Assembly: GCF_039539005.1 (NCBI RefSeq)
Contig: NZ_BAABCP010000001.1
Span: 1,116,001 to 1,180,000, forward strand
Length of the DNA stretch: 64,000 bases
Direction of reading: 5' to 3'
Source: Microbacterium soli
GTDB lineage: Bacteria > Actinomycetota > Actinomycetes > Actinomycetales > Microbacteriaceae
Shown: piece after piece, positions 8,866 to 18,093 of the stretch
Position numbering within the stretch: position 1 is the first letter of the stretch
How the letters are laid out: every line of letters starts with the position of its first letter
Position numbers and translations under genes: made by a program
Notes under the pieces: generated by a model
Databases searched by the model: none
Seen by the model: the letters and a program-made list of their open reading frames with translations, nothing else
What the model was told of the DNA's origin: nothing

Positions 8866-9798
8866 ATGAGTTCACACGCCGTGCCGGTGCGACGCCGGCG
8901 CATCCGCGGCCGCGCGGCGACGCCCTGGCTGTTCGCCGGCCCCGCGGTCATCCTGTTCGTCCTGTTCCTGCTGGTGCCGATCGGTTATGCGATCTTCCTC
9001 AGCTTCCGAGGGTCACGGCTGGAGGGCGGCGGCGCCTACGGGCGGCGCGTGGAGGGATTCATCGGTCTCGACAACTACGCCGAGGCGCTGACCGACGCCG
9101 AGTTCCTCTCCGGGTTCGGCCGCGTCCTCATCTACGGCTCCATCTCCATCCCCCTCGTGCTCGGCATGGCACTGCTGTTCGCGCTGCTGCTGGACACGCC
9201 GCGCGCACGCGCCACGCGCTTCTCGCGCACCACGATCTTCCTCCCCTACGCCGTCCCCGGTGTGATCGCCAGCCTGCTGTGGGGGTTCCTCTACCTGCCC
9301 AGCACGAGTCCCATCAGCTACATCGCCCGCGAGCTCGGCGGGTCGGCCCTCCCGTTCTTCGACTACCCCACCCTGTACTTCTCCCTGGCGAACATCGCGC
9401 TGTGGTCCGGCGTCGGGTTCAACATGATCATCATCTACACGTCGCTGCGGTCGATCCCCGCGGAGATCTACGAGGCCGCACGACTGGACGGCGCGAGCGA
9501 GCGGACCATCGCCCTGCGCATCAAGATCCCCCTCGTGACCCCCGCCATCGTGCTGACCGGACTGTTCTCGGTGATCGGCACCCTGCAGTTCTACAGCGAG
9601 CCGCAGACGCTGCGGCCGCTGGCCAACACGATCTCCAGTACCTGGGTCCCTCTGATGTGGATCTACCAGGAGGCGTTCGCCAACGACAACCTCGGCGGCG
9701 CGGCCGCGGCATCCGTCTTCCTCGCCGTCGGGACCCTCCTGCTGTCCCTGCTCATCCTGCGCTTCTTCCAGCGCCGCACGTTCGGAGATGCGGAATGA
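8866..9798 (+). CDS. Sugar ABC transporter permease (MalF-like)
   Basis: A 310-residue inner-membrane protein with six predicted helices and the EAA loop EIYEAARLDGASERTIALRI that docks to the ATPase. ATG 8866 has GGAGGGAGAG just upstream; the in-frame start at 8809 lies in the hairpin region and is not used. The stop overlaps the next permease start (ATGA), so the two permeases are coupled and form the membrane channel of the importer. Confidence 0.93.
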   Translation: MSSHAVPVRRRRIRGRAATPWLFAGPAVILFVLFLLVPIGYAIFLSFRGSRLEGGGAYGRRVEGFIGLDNYAEALTDAEFLSGFGRVLIYGSISIPLVLGMALLFALLLDTPRARATRFSRTTIFLPYAVPGVIASLLWGFLYLPSTSPISYIARELGGSALPFFDYPTLYFSLANIALWSGVGFNMIIIYTSLRSIPAEIYEAARLDGASERTIALRIKIPLVTPAIVLTGLFSVIGTLQFYSEPQTLRPLANTISSTWVPLMWIYQEAFANDNLGGAAAASVFLAVGTLLLSLLILRFFQRRTFGDAE

Positions 9799-10700
9799 CC
9801 CTCACCCTCCCCGCCCGGCAGACGTCCCCCGCCCCGACGCACCCCACGGCGACGAGGCGCCCCAGCCGCCGCAGGCGCATCTCCCCCCTCGCCACCGGCG
9901 TGCTGCTCGTCGGCGCCGTGTACTGCCTGGTGCCCGTCGTCTGGGTGCTCATGGCCGCGTCGAAGTCACCGCGCGAGCTGTTCACCACGTTCTCCTTCCT
10001 CCCCGGAAGCGGATTCCTCGACAACCTCGCATCGCTGGCCACCTACGGCGGCGGCGTGTTCTGGCAGTGGGCGCTCAACAGCGTCCTGTACGCCGGCGTC
10101 GGCGCGGTGCTGTCCACGCTCGTGTCCGCGATGGCCGGGTACGCGCTGGCGAAGTTCGCGTTCCGCGGCCGTGAGCTGCTGTTCGCGGCCATCCTCGCGG
10201 GCGTGCTCGTGCCGGGCATCGTCCTGGCCGTGCCGCAATACCTGCTGCTGGCGCAGATCGGCCTGGCCGGCACCTACTGGTCGGTGCTCCTGCCCTCGAT
10301 CATCAACCCGTTCGGGATCTTCCTGTGCCGCGTCTTCGCCCAGGCCGCCGTGCCCAGCGACACCATGGAGGCGGCGCGCATCGACGGCGCCGGCGAGGTC
10401 AGGATCTTCACGACCATCGTGCTGCCGATGATGATCCAGGGCCTGGTGACGGTGTTCCTCCTGCAGTTCGTGGGCATCTGGAACAACTTCCTCCTGCCGT
10501 TCATCATGCTCTCCGACCAGGACTACTACCCGCTGACGCTGGGGCTGTACACTTTCCTGTCCCGCGGTGCCGGCGACTCCGACCTGTACCCGCTCGTGAT
10601 CATGGGCTCGGCCGTGTCGGTGGTGCCGCTGATCCTGCTGGTCATGGGGCTGCAGCGGTTCTGGCGGGCCGACCTGCTGGCCGGCGGCCTGAAGGGCTGA
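9795..10700 (+). CDS. Sugar ABC transporter permease (MalG-like)
   Basis: A 301-residue protein with six membrane segments and the EAA loop DTMEAARIDGAGEVRIFTTI. It starts at ATG 9795, overlapping the stop of the first permease by 4 bp. A longer open frame exists upstream in the same frame but lies inside the first permease gene. Together with the preceding permease and the lipoprotein it completes the importer except for the ATPase. Confidence 0.93.
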   Translation: MTLTLPARQTSPAPTHPTATRRPSRRRRISPLATGVLLVGAVYCLVPVVWVLMAASKSPRELFTTFSFLPGSGFLDNLASLATYGGGVFWQWALNSVLYAGVGAVLSTLVSAMAGYALAKFAFRGRELLFAAILAGVLVPGIVLAVPQYLLLAQIGLAGTYWSVLLPSIINPFGIFLCRVFAQAAVPSDTMEAARIDGAGEVRIFTTIVLPMMIQGLVTVFLLQFVGIWNNFLLPFIMLSDQDYYPLTLGLYTFLSRGAGDSDLYPLVIMGSAVSVVPLILLVMGLQRFWRADLLAGGLKG

Positions 10701-10709
10701 GCCGGCGCG

Positions 10710-10746
10710 CGGCGGTGACGAGGGTGCGGGCCGCCGGTCACCGCCG
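10710..10746. terminator. Bidirectional terminator hairpin
   Basis: CGGCGGTGAC (10710-10719) pairs perfectly with GTCACCGCCG (10737-10746). It lies between the convergent permease and UbiB-like genes; the right arm contains the UbiB stop codon. No T-run is present. Confidence 0.6.
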
Positions 10747-12408
10747 CCCGAACACGGCGTGCAGCAGCGGGATCGCCGAGGCGCACATGAGCACGATCCC
10801 CAGCGGCGGGACGGATGCCAGCAGCAGGACGCCCCCGACCAGCATCCCGGAGAACAGCACGGCCGAGACGACGCGGTACGCGACGCGGATGATCCGGTCG
10901 AGCCTGCCCTCCAGCCCGGAGACGTCGAACGCGAGGGTGCCGGCGTCGAGCCGGTCCAGGGCGTCGTCGACGCGAGCCGGCAGCCGCCACAGTGCACCGG
11001 CGTTCGACAGCGTCTGCGCGCCGAGGTCGCGGAGCAGGCCGCCGGTCTGATCGCGCAGCAGTCGGTCGGCGTACGGCTCGACGGGCACCCAGATGTTGAA
11101 GGTCTCGTCCAGTGCGCTGCACAGGCCTGAGGTCAGCGACACGGCGCGGATGAGCAGCAGCATCTGCTCGGGGAACTGCACGGGCAGCGACCGTACGGTC
11201 CGGCCGAACTCGGCGCCGAAGTCCGCCAGTTCGCGCGGATCGACGTCGCGCAGCTCATGGATGCCCATACCGCCGAAGCGCGCGAACAGCACGCCCAGCG
11301 CCCGCTCCAGCTCGGCTGTGCGCGTCGTGGGCAGCAGCACGCCGATCTGCTTGGCGGCTTCGACGAGCCCATGACCGTCGCGCGAGGCGATGGCGATCAC
11401 GAGGGTGCGCAGCCCCGCGCGGAGGTTGTCGGGGACCTCGGCCATCATCCCGAAGTCGACGAACGCGAGCCGCCACGCCGGGCCCGCCGGGTCGGCCAGC
11501 GGGGTGACGAAGATGTTCCCGGGATGCGGGTCGGCGTGCACGAAGGAGTGCGTGAACACCTGGTCCAGCATGACCCGGGCGAACAGCACGGCGACCTCTG
11601 CGGGGTCGATGCCGGCCGCGCGCAGCGCATCCGTGTCGTTGATCTTGATCGCCGTGACGTCCTCAAGGGTCAGCACGCGACGTGCGGTGCGCTCCCAGAC
11701 CACCGCCGGGGCGGACACCTGTGGGTCGTCACGGAAGCACTCGGCGAACCGCTCGGCACCGGCCGCCTCGTGCAGATAGTCGATCTCCTCGCGGCTGGTC
11801 TGCGCGAACTCCTCGGCCAGCCCCGGCGCATCCATCCGGTCGCGCACGAGCCGGATGCGCTGCGCCCAGCGCGCCACGCGGCGCAGGGCGGCGAGGTCGG
11901 TCGCCACGATCGCGTCGATGCCGGGGCGCTGCACCTTCACGATGACGTGCTCCAGCCCGGTGTCGGCGGTGTCGGCCGCGGTGAGGACGGCGCGGTGCGC
12001 CTGCCCGAGCGACGCCGCCGCCACCGGGACGGGATCGAAGGAGGCGAAGGCGCGCTCCAGCGGCATCCCGAGCTCGGCCTCCGCGGCGGAGCGGATCTGC
12101 GCGAACGGGACGGCGGGCACCTCGTCCTGCAGGCCCGCCAGTTCGGTCGTGATCTCCGGCGGCAGCACGTCCAGTCGCGAGGAGAGGAACTGCCCGACCT
12201 TGATCATCAGGCCGCCGAGCCCGACGGCGAGGTCGCGGAAGCGGCGCACGAGGCGCAGCATCCGTCTGTCCCGGCCGCGATCGGCGACGGATGCCAGGCC
12301 CAGTCGCGGCAGCACGAGCTCGAACCACCACAGCTGCACGAACGCGCGGGCGGCGAACGCCAGGATGCGGCGATAGCGGGCGCGGTGCGTTCCGACGGCG
12401 TCCGCCAT
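10738..12408 (-). CDS. AarF/UbiB (ABC1) family atypical kinase
   Basis: A 556-residue protein of the UbiB/ADCK family. Visible motifs: the family KxGQ-like segment MIKVGQFLSSR, the nucleotide-binding Lys in VIVKVQRPGI, the catalytic loop FVHADPHPGNIFV and the metal Asp in FVDFGMM. Two hydrophobic helices close the chain (from about residue 520), anchoring it to the membrane as in UbiB. In quinone-making bacteria such proteins support isoprenoid lipid or menaquinone metabolism; the exact substrate is unknown. ATG 12408 is chosen for GGAAGGGG just upstream. The PadR gene upstream ends 21 bp before this start, so they are one operon. Confidence 0.85.
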   Translation of the reverse strand: MADAVGTHRARYRRILAFAARAFVQLWWFELVLPRLGLASVADRGRDRRMLRLVRRFRDLAVGLGGLMIKVGQFLSSRLDVLPPEITTELAGLQDEVPAVPFAQIRSAAEAELGMPLERAFASFDPVPVAAASLGQAHRAVLTAADTADTGLEHVIVKVQRPGIDAIVATDLAALRRVARWAQRIRLVRDRMDAPGLAEEFAQTSREEIDYLHEAAGAERFAECFRDDPQVSAPAVVWERTARRVLTLEDVTAIKINDTDALRAAGIDPAEVAVLFARVMLDQVFTHSFVHADPHPGNIFVTPLADPAGPAWRLAFVDFGMMAEVPDNLRAGLRTLVIAIASRDGHGLVEAAKQIGVLLPTTRTAELERALGVLFARFGGMGIHELRDVDPRELADFGAEFGRTVRSLPVQFPEQMLLLIRAVSLTSGLCSALDETFNIWVPVEPYADRLLRDQTGGLLRDLGAQTLSNAGALWRLPARVDDALDRLDAGTLAFDVSGLEGRLDRIIRVAYRVVSAVLFSGMLVGGVLLLASVPPLGIVLMCASAIPLLHAVFGRR

Positions 12409-12428
12409 GCGAGCCCCTTCCGTCGGAG

Positions 12429-12998
12429 TCACCCCTCGGCGAGGATGGCGTACAGCCTACGCCGTGCGTCTTCGAGGACGGCGACGGCCTCCTGCACCTG
12501 CTCCGGCGACCCGGTGCGGGCCACCTGGGCTGCCGCGGCCGCGAGCTCCATGCCCGCCTTGGGGAGGGCGGTGTGCACGCCCGCCGAGCGCCGGCCGGCG
12601 GACTCCCACGGCGCGGGCTTCTCGGCCGCCTCCTCGGATGCCGCGACTCCGGCGTCCGTGAGCGAGTACGTCTTGCGGCCGCCCTGCTCCTCCGCCGTGA
12701 TGAGGCCCTCGTCGGCGAGCTGCTGCAGCGTCGGATACACCGACCCGGCGCTGGGCCGCCACGCGCCACCGGAGCGATCGGCGATCTCGGTGATGATCTG
12801 ATAGCCGTGCATGGGCCGCTCGGCCAGCAGGCTGAGGACGGCGGAGCGCACGTCGCCGCGGGCCATCCGCGACCCGCTGACCCGCTGCTCGAGGCCTGCC
12901 CGCAGCTGCTCCATCGCCTCCCAGACGCCGGCGAGCGGGTTGCCCGAGCCGCCGCCGGTTCCGAAACCGAATCCGCCGGAGGGGAATGATCCGTCCAT
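12429..12998 (-). CDS. PadR family transcriptional regulator
   Basis: A 189-residue regulator. After a Gly-rich, low-complexity N-terminus (residues 1-25) comes the PadR winged helix: DVRSAVLSLLAERPMHGYQI, then SGGAWRPSAGSVYPTLQQLA and DEGLITAEEQGGRKTYSLTD. The C-terminal helix serves dimerisation. Start ATG 12998 has an excellent AGGAGGT site. It precedes the UbiB-like gene and very likely controls it through the palindrome at 13030-13049. The signal is unknown. Confidence 0.9.
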   Translation of the reverse strand: MDGSFPSGGFGFGTGGGSGNPLAGVWEAMEQLRAGLEQRVSGSRMARGDVRSAVLSLLAERPMHGYQIITEIADRSGGAWRPSAGSVYPTLQQLADEGLITAEEQGGRKTYSLTDAGVAASEEAAEKPAPWESAGRRSAGVHTALPKAGMELAAAAAQVARTGSPEQVQEAVAVLEDARRRLYAILAEG

Positions 12999-13029
12999 GA
13001 TGACCTCCTGATCGCTGAACGACGGTTAA

Positions 13030-13049
13030 CGATATGTCGTTGAATATCG
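13030..13049. promoter_or_regulatory. PadR-type operator upstream of the padR-ubiB operon
   Basis: CGATAT (13030-13035) and ATATCG (13044-13049) form a perfect 6-bp inverted repeat around GTCGTTGA. ATAT half-sites at this spacing are typical of PadR operators; the position 32 bp upstream of the padR start suits autoregulation. Confidence 0.65.
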
Positions 13050-13132
13050 CTGAGACAAGAGATTCCGGGCTCCGGATGCTGTGAATCCGCCCCACGACGA
13101 CCTGGACGACGGAATGCCGACGCGGTACGCCG

Positions 13133-13882
13133 TCAGCCCGCCAGTCGTGCGAGCTCGGCCGCGGCATCCGTCAGCGCCCGCACCACCTCGGGCACCCGGG
13201 CGTCCGTGATCCTCGCCGCGGGGCCCGACACCGACAGCGCCGCAGGCCTGCCCAGCCCCGGCACCGCCACGGCGATGCAGCGCACGCCGACCTCCTGCTC
13301 GCTGTCGTCGGCGGCGAATCCCCGTGCGCGCGAGCGGCGCAGGTCGGCGAGGAACGCCTCCTCGTCCACGAGCGTCTGCGGGGTGAAGCGCGGCAGACCC
13401 GTGCGCTGGATGAGGGCGCGCACCTGCGGCTCGGGCATGGTGGAGAGCATGGCCTTGCCGACGCCGGTGGAGTGCGGCAGCACGCGACGGCCGACCTCGG
13501 TGAACATCCGCATCCGCTGCCGGGATGCCACCTGACCCGCGTACAGCACGAGATCCCCGTCGAGCACGGCGAGGTTCGCCGTCTCCCGGAACGCCTCCTC
13601 CAGGTCGGTGAGCAGGGGCATCGCGGCATCCGCGATCTCCGGCACCGCGTGCCTGCCCAGCCCGATCAGCCCCGCGCCGAGCGCGTAGCGGCGGTCCTCG
13701 AGCTGCCGTACGTAGCCGAGCTCCTGCATGGTGTTCAGCAGCCGATGCGCGGTGGGGACGGCGAGACCGGTGTCGGACGCCAGGGAAGCCAGCGCCCCCT
13801 CGCCGCCGGACGCGGCGAGCGCCTCCAGCAGCGCGAAGGCGCGGGCGACGGACTGCACGGTTCCTGGGGACGAGGCGACCAT
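13133..13882 (-). CDS. IclR family transcriptional regulator of the glyoxylate (glcG-glcB) operon
   Basis: A 249-residue IclR protein: N-terminal winged helix (TVQSVARAFALLEALAASGG, then LASDTGLAVPTAHRLLNTM) and a C-terminal GAF-like effector domain (HSTGVGKAMLSTMP, SDSEQEVGVRCIAVAVPG-type region). ATG 13882 is selected because a -10 TATGAT (13895-13890, minus strand) ends exactly 7 nt before it; starts at 13894 and 13891 would overlap the promoter. It is divergent from glcG-glcB, so it likely senses a glyoxylate-related acid, as other IclR regulators of malate synthase do. That role is inference from position. Confidence 0.87.
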   Translation of the reverse strand: MVASSPGTVQSVARAFALLEALAASGGEGALASLASDTGLAVPTAHRLLNTMQELGYVRQLEDRRYALGAGLIGLGRHAVPEIADAAMPLLTDLEEAFRETANLAVLDGDLVLYAGQVASRQRMRMFTEVGRRVLPHSTGVGKAMLSTMPEPQVRALIQRTGLPRFTPQTLVDEEAFLADLRRSRARGFAADDSEQEVGVRCIAVAVPGLGRPAALSVSGPAARITDARVPEVVRALTDAAAELARLAG

Positions 13883-13964
13883 GACTTTCATCATACGGAA
13901 TCACGGCTCCGAAATCATGCGTCTTCTCTAGCCTGGATGCGTATCCATCCACGAGGGGAATGAC

Positions 13965-14393
13965 ATGAACACCCGACAGATCACCGCGATCTCCTACAGC
14001 ACGGCCGCACGCGCCGTTCAGCTCGCCATCGAGGTGGGCGAGAAGGCCGGCGTCCGCGTCGTCGCGGCTGTCGCCGACCCGTCGATGACGCTCATCGCCT
14101 ACGGCATGTCCGACGGCGCGACACCGCACAGCGCCGAGACCAGCCGCCGCAAGGCCGCCACCGCCGCATCCACACGCCGCCGCACCGCACTCATGCCGGA
14201 TGCCGTCGCGATCTCCCTGCCGCTGGGCACCGGCGGGCTGCTCACGAACATCGACGGCGGATTCCCGCTCTTCTTCGACGACGAGCATGTCGGCGGCCTC
14301 GGCGTCGCGGGCGGCACACCCGCCCAGGACGCCGAGATCGCCCTCGAGACGCTGCGCCTGCTGGGCGCCCGCACGGAAGGAGCCGGGCTGTGA
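13965..14393 (+). CDS. glcG: GlcG/HbpS family (DUF336) protein
   Basis: A 142-residue single-domain protein of the GlcG/HbpS fold, with the family core [18 protein letters not shown] and [15 protein letters not shown]. Members occur beside glycolate and glyoxylate genes; some bind haem, but the biochemical role in glycolate metabolism is not settled. A ribosome site GAGGGGAA precedes ATG 13965. Its stop overlaps the GTG start of malate synthase (GTGA), so the two are translated in a coupled way. No glycolate oxidase genes are in this window. Confidence 0.85.
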   Translation: MNTRQITAISYSTAARAVQLAIEVGEKAGVRVVAAVADPSMTLIAYGMSDGATPHSAETSRRKAATAASTRRRTALMPDAVAISLPLGTGGLLTNIDGGFPLFFDDEHVGGLGVAGGTPAQDAEIALETLRLLGARTEGAGL

Positions 14394-16582
14394 CCACCAC
14401 GACCACCGAGACCGCCTACCTGGATCGCGCCGACCTGAAGGTCGCCCGCGAGATCGTCGGCTTCGCGGAGACGTCCCTGACGGATGCCGGGCTCGACGCC
14501 GACGCGTTCTGGGCGGGCGTGTCCGCCATCGTGCACGACCTCGGCCCGCGGAACGCGGAACTGCTGCGCACTCGCGACGAGCTGCAGGCCCGCATCGACG
14601 ACTACCACCGCGCCCACCCGGGCCGCCCCGAGCCGGCGGCGTACAAGGCGTTCCTGACCGAGATCGGCTATCTGGTCCCCGAGCCCGCACCGTTCGCCGT
14701 CACGACCGAGAACGTCGACCCCGAGATCGCGACGATGGCGGGCCCGCAGCTGGTCGTCCCGCTGCTGAACGCCCGCTTCACCCTCAACGCGGCGAACGCC
14801 CGCTGGGGCTCGCTGTACGACGCGCTGTACGGCACGGACGCCATCGACCGGACCGGCGAGCTCGCCCCCGGTGGCGGCTACAACGCGGTCCGCGGCAGCG
14901 AGGTCATCGCCCGCGGCCGGGCTCTGCTGGATGAGGTCGCCCCGCTCGACGCCGGCTCGCACACGGATGCCGCCGCCTACCGGGTCGATGCCGAGGGTCT
15001 CGCGGTGGAGACCGCTGCGGGCATCCGTCGACTGGCCGATCCGGCCGCGTTCGTCGGGCATGCGGGCGACGCCGCCGCGCCGTCCGCGATCCTGCTGCGC
15101 CACCACGGGCTGCACGTCGAGATCGCCATCGACCGCGAGGGGGCGATCGGCGCCACGGATGCCGCGGGCGTGCAGGACATCGTGCTGGAGTCGGCGATCA
15201 CCACCATCGTCGACCTGGAGGATTCGGTCGCGGCGGTGGATGCCGAGGACAAGGCGCTCGGCTACGCCAACTGGCGCGGTCTCATGGACGGCACGCTCAC
15301 CGAGGAGGTCAGCAAGGGCGGGCGCACCTTCACCCGTCGCCTGGCCGCCGACCGCACCTACACGGGTCGCGACGGCGCGGAGTTCACGCTGCCGGGCCGC
15401 TCGGTGCTGTTCATCCGCAACGTCGGCCACCTCATGCGCACGGATGCCGTGCTCGACCGCGATGGCGGGGAGGTGTTCGAGGGCATCCTGGACGCCATCA
15501 TGACCGCCCTCGGCGCGCTGCCGGAGCTGACCGGGCCGAACCGCGGCGCCAACAGCCGCACGGGTTCGATGTACATCGTCAAGCCGAAGATGCACGGTCC
15601 CGCCGAGGCAGCGTTCACGGCCGAGCTGTTCGGCCGGGTCGAGCAGCTGCTGGGGCTGCCCGCGCGCACGCTGAAGGTCGGGATCATGGACGAGGAGCGC
15701 CGCACCTCGGCGAACCTCGCCGCCGGGATCGCCGCGGCCTCCGACCGCGTCGTGTTCATCAACACGGGGTTCCTCGATCGCACCGGCGACGAGATCCACA
15801 CCTCGCTGCATGCCGGCCCCTTCCTGCCCAAGGCCGCCATCAAGGCGCAGCCGTTCATGCAGAGCTACGAGGATCGCAACGTCGCGGTGGGTCTTTCGGC
15901 GGGCCTGGACGGGCGCGCGCAGATCGGCAAGGGCATGTGGGCCATGCCCGACCTCATGCACGACATGCTCGAGCAGAAGATCGGGCACGTGCGCTCCGGG
16001 GCATCCACCGCCTGGGTGCCGTCGCCGACCGCCGCCACCCTGCACGCGCTGCACTACCACCAGGTGGACCCCTTCGCCGTGCGCCCGACGCTGCCGCCCT
16101 ATGATCCGGCATCGCTGGATGTGCTGCTGCAGCCGCCGCTCGCGGCCGACGGGGAACTGACGGCGGAGGTCGTGGCGACCGAGCTCGACAACAACGTGCA
16201 GTCGATCCTGGGGTATGTCGTGCGCTGGATCGACCAGGGTGTCGGATGCTCGAAGGTGCCCGACATCCACGGCATCGCCCTCATGGAGGATCGCGCGACG
16301 CTGCGCATCTCCAGCCAGCTGCTGGCGAACTGGCTGCTGCACGGCGTGATCACCGAAGCCGAGGTGGATGCCGCGCTGCAGCGCCTCGCGCCGGTGGTCG
16401 ACGAGCAGAACGCCGGGGATGCCGCGTACGAGCCGCTCGCGTTCGCGCCGGGTGCCGAACCGGGCGTCGCCTACACGGCCGCGCGGCGCCTGATCCTGGA
16501 GGGGGCGGCCCAGCCCAGCGGCTACACCGAGCCGATCCTGCACGCCCTGCGCCGCGAGAAGAAGGCGCGCGCCCGCGCCTGA
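14390..16582 (+). CDS. glcB: Malate synthase G
   Basis: A 730-residue enzyme, the usual length of the monomeric G isoform (about 720). It condenses glyoxylate and acetyl-CoA to malate in the cytoplasm. Family blocks visible: [20 protein letters not shown] near residue 125, [12 protein letters not shown] with the catalytic Arg, [40 protein letters not shown] and the C-terminal [20 protein letters not shown]. It starts at GTG 14390 overlapping glcG. Together with the divergent IclR gene it forms a glyoxylate-assimilation unit; isocitrate lyase is not in the window. Confidence 0.96.
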   Translation: MTTTTTETAYLDRADLKVAREIVGFAETSLTDAGLDADAFWAGVSAIVHDLGPRNAELLRTRDELQARIDDYHRAHPGRPEPAAYKAFLTEIGYLVPEPAPFAVTTENVDPEIATMAGPQLVVPLLNARFTLNAANARWGSLYDALYGTDAIDRTGELAPGGGYNAVRGSEVIARGRALLDEVAPLDAGSHTDAAAYRVDAEGLAVETAAGIRRLADPAAFVGHAGDAAAPSAILLRHHGLHVEIAIDREGAIGATDAAGVQDIVLESAITTIVDLEDSVAAVDAEDKALGYANWRGLMDGTLTEEVSKGGRTFTRRLAADRTYTGRDGAEFTLPGRSVLFIRNVGHLMRTDAVLDRDGGEVFEGILDAIMTALGALPELTGPNRGANSRTGSMYIVKPKMHGPAEAAFTAELFGRVEQLLGLPARTLKVGIMDEERRTSANLAAGIAAASDRVVFINTGFLDRTGDEIHTSLHAGPFLPKAAIKAQPFMQSYEDRNVAVGLSAGLDGRAQIGKGMWAMPDLMHDMLEQKIGHVRSGASTAWVPSPTAATLHALHYHQVDPFAVRPTLPPYDPASLDVLLQPPLAADGELTAEVVATELDNNVQSILGYVVRWIDQGVGCSKVPDIHGIALMEDRATLRISSQLLANWLLHGVITEAEVDAALQRLAPVVDEQNAGDAAYEPLAFAPGAEPGVAYTAARRLILEGAAQPSGYTEPILHALRREKKARARA

Positions 16583-16610
16583 CCCCCCCCTTCTCTCCCC
16601 CTCCCACCCT

Positions 16611-16655
16611 GTTCCCTCCCACCCCGTTCCCTCCCACCCCGTTCCCTCCCACCCC
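16611..16655 (+). repeat. Three exact tandem copies of a 15-bp pyrimidine-rich unit
   Basis: GTTCCCTCCCACCCC occurs at 16611-16625, 16626-16640 and 16641-16655 without a mismatch, preceded by a partial copy and a C-tract starting right after the glcB stop. The strand is almost pure pyrimidine. Confidence 0.95.
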
Positions 16656-16733
16656 GAGCCACCAGGCAAGCGTCGAGCCACCACGCGATGTGCTGTCATC
16701 AGCGTGGTGGCTCGCGGCTCGGATGGTGGCTCG
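16655..16733. terminator. Nested hairpins between convergent glcB and panB
   Basis: The inner stem is a perfect 13-bp pair CGAGCCACCACGC (16674-16686) with GCGTGGTGGCTCG (16702-16714) and a 15-nt loop. An outer perfect 10-bp stem CGAGCCACCA (16655-16664) with TGGTGGCTCG (16724-16733) encloses it, and inner and outer arms can exchange partners because they share CGAGCCACCA. A bidirectional terminator for two convergent operons is the simplest reading. Confidence 0.75.
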
Positions 16734-16760
16734 GCGGGGCGCAAGCGCGCGGGCGAGGGG

Positions 16761-16810
16761 GGAAGAGGGGCGAGCGGGGGGGAAGAGGGGCGAGCGGGGG
16801 GGAAGAGGGT
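16761..16810 (+). repeat. Tandem 20-bp purine/G-rich repeat abutting the panB stop
   Basis: GGAAGAGGGGCGAGCGGGGG is repeated exactly at 16761-16780 and 16781-16800, with a third partial copy GGAAGAGGGT running to the panB stop codon (16810-16812). Each unit carries two runs of G, so the strand could form G-quadruplexes; the pyrimidine repeat on the other side of the hairpins is roughly complementary. Confidence 0.92.
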
Positions 16811-17679
16811 CAGGGGCGCGCGGTGAGGAGCTCCTGCAGGCGCTCGTGCTCCCCGGGGGCCATCGGGTAGGCGTGCTCGGCGGCGGGGTAGGCTCTCGCG
16901 CGCACCTCGCGCGCGTACTCCGCGACTCCGGCCAGCGATGCGCCGCGCACGTCGGCGTACCGCTTGACGAACTTCGCGGCGGGCCCGTCGTAGATGCCCA
17001 GCAGGTCATGCCACACGAGCACCTGACCGTCGGCATCCGCCCCCGCTCCGATCCCGATCGTGGGGATCCGCAGTCGCCGCACGAGCTCCGCGGTGACCTC
17101 GGCCGGCACCGCCTCGATGACCAGCAGTGCGCACCCGGCGTCCTGCAGGGCGAGGGCGTCATCGATCACCCGCAGCGCGGCCTCGGCCGTGCGGCCCTGC
17201 GCGCGATACCCGCCGAGCGAGGTGGCGCTCTGCGGGGTGAGCCCGACGTGCCCGACCACGGGGATGCCCGCGGCGACGATGGCCCGCGCCCGCTGCACGG
17301 TCGTGCCGCCGCGCTCGATCTTCACCAGATCGCAGCCGGCCTCCTTCACGAAGCGCTGCGCCGTCGCGACCGCGAGCTCGTCGGATGCCTCGTAGGAGCC
17401 GAACGGCAGATCGCCGACCAGCAGCGGAGCCGACAGCCCGCGGCGCACGGCCGCGGTGAGCATGAGCATCTCCTCGATCGTGACCGGCACGGTCGAGGAA
17501 TGGCCGAGCACGGTCATGGCGGCGGAGTCGCCGACGAGCACCATGTCGACGCCGGCGGCCTCGGCGATCTGCGCGCTGGGATGGTCGTACGCGGTGACCA
17601 TGACGATGGGCTCGCCGGCCGCCTTCTTCGCGGCCAGGTCGCCCAGGGTGAGCGGGCGCGCCGCGCCCTGAGCGCTCAT
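16810..17679 (-). CDS. panB: 3-methyl-2-oxobutanoate hydroxymethyltransferase
   Basis: A 289-residue enzyme making ketopantoate from ketoisovalerate and methylene-tetrahydrofolate, the first committed step of pantothenate synthesis. Visible: [10 protein letters not shown], the metal-binding [35 protein letters not shown], and the catalytic-Glu region [11 protein letters not shown]. It starts at ATG 17679, overlapping the panD stop by 4 bp, and is the last gene of the DUF2520-panC-panD-panB operon. Confidence 0.96.
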   Translation of the reverse strand: MSAQGAARPLTLGDLAAKKAAGEPIVMVTAYDHPSAQIAEAAGVDMVLVGDSAAMTVLGHSSTVPVTIEEMLMLTAAVRRGLSAPLLVGDLPFGSYEASDELAVATAQRFVKEAGCDLVKIERGGTTVQRARAIVAAGIPVVGHVGLTPQSATSLGGYRAQGRTAEAALRVIDDALALQDAGCALLVIEAVPAEVTAELVRRLRIPTIGIGAGADADGQVLVWHDLLGIYDGPAAKFVKRYADVRGASLAGVAEYAREVRARAYPAAEHAYPMAPGEHERLQELLTARP

Positions 17680-18068
17680 GCCGACGCCTCGGTGAGCAGC
17701 TGATCGACGGCGTCATCGACCTGGATGACGGAGTTCGACCGGTCGACGTGCACGACGACCGGCTCGTAGGTCTTGAGGTCCTTCGCCGAGTACTCGCCGT
17801 AGGAGATGATGATCACGGTGTCGCCCGCGTGCACGAGCCGGGCGGCGGCGCCGTTGACCTGGATGGTGCCGGTTCCCCGTTCGCCGGCGATGGTGTACGT
17901 CTCGAAGCGCGAGCCGTTGTCCACGTCGACGACGCTCACCTGCTCATGCTCGAGGATGTCGGCGGCGTCCAGCAGGTCAGCGTCGATGGTGATCGAGCCG
18001 ACGTAGTGCAGGTCGCTGCCGGTGATCGTCGCGCGGTGGATCTTCGACTTCAGCATGGTGCGTCGCAT
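17676..18068 (-). CDS. panD: Aspartate 1-decarboxylase precursor
   Basis: A 130-residue proenzyme that makes beta-alanine from aspartate. The self-cleavage site G24-S25 in HYVGSITID generates the pyruvoyl group; the preceding [12 protein letters not shown] is the conserved beta chain. Length and sequence are standard. It sits 25 bp behind panC and overlaps panB by 4 bp. Confidence 0.96.
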   Translation of the reverse strand: MRRTMLKSKIHRATITGSDLHYVGSITIDADLLDAADILEHEQVSVVDVDNGSRFETYTIAGERGTGTIQVNGAAARLVHAGDTVIIISYGEYSAKDLKTYEPVVVHVDRSNSVIQVDDAVDQLLTEASA

Positions 18069-18093
18069 CAGGAAAAGCCTCTCTCGACAGGGT

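Noticed and set aside
14099..16744. Long antisense open frame (881 codons) across malate synthase G
   Set aside because: It mirrors the glcB codon pattern and has no recognisable domain; such shadows are expected at this G+C.
16611..16810. CRISPR-like array in the repeat block
   Set aside because: The repeats are 15-20 bp, directly adjacent with no spacers, and no cas genes are near.
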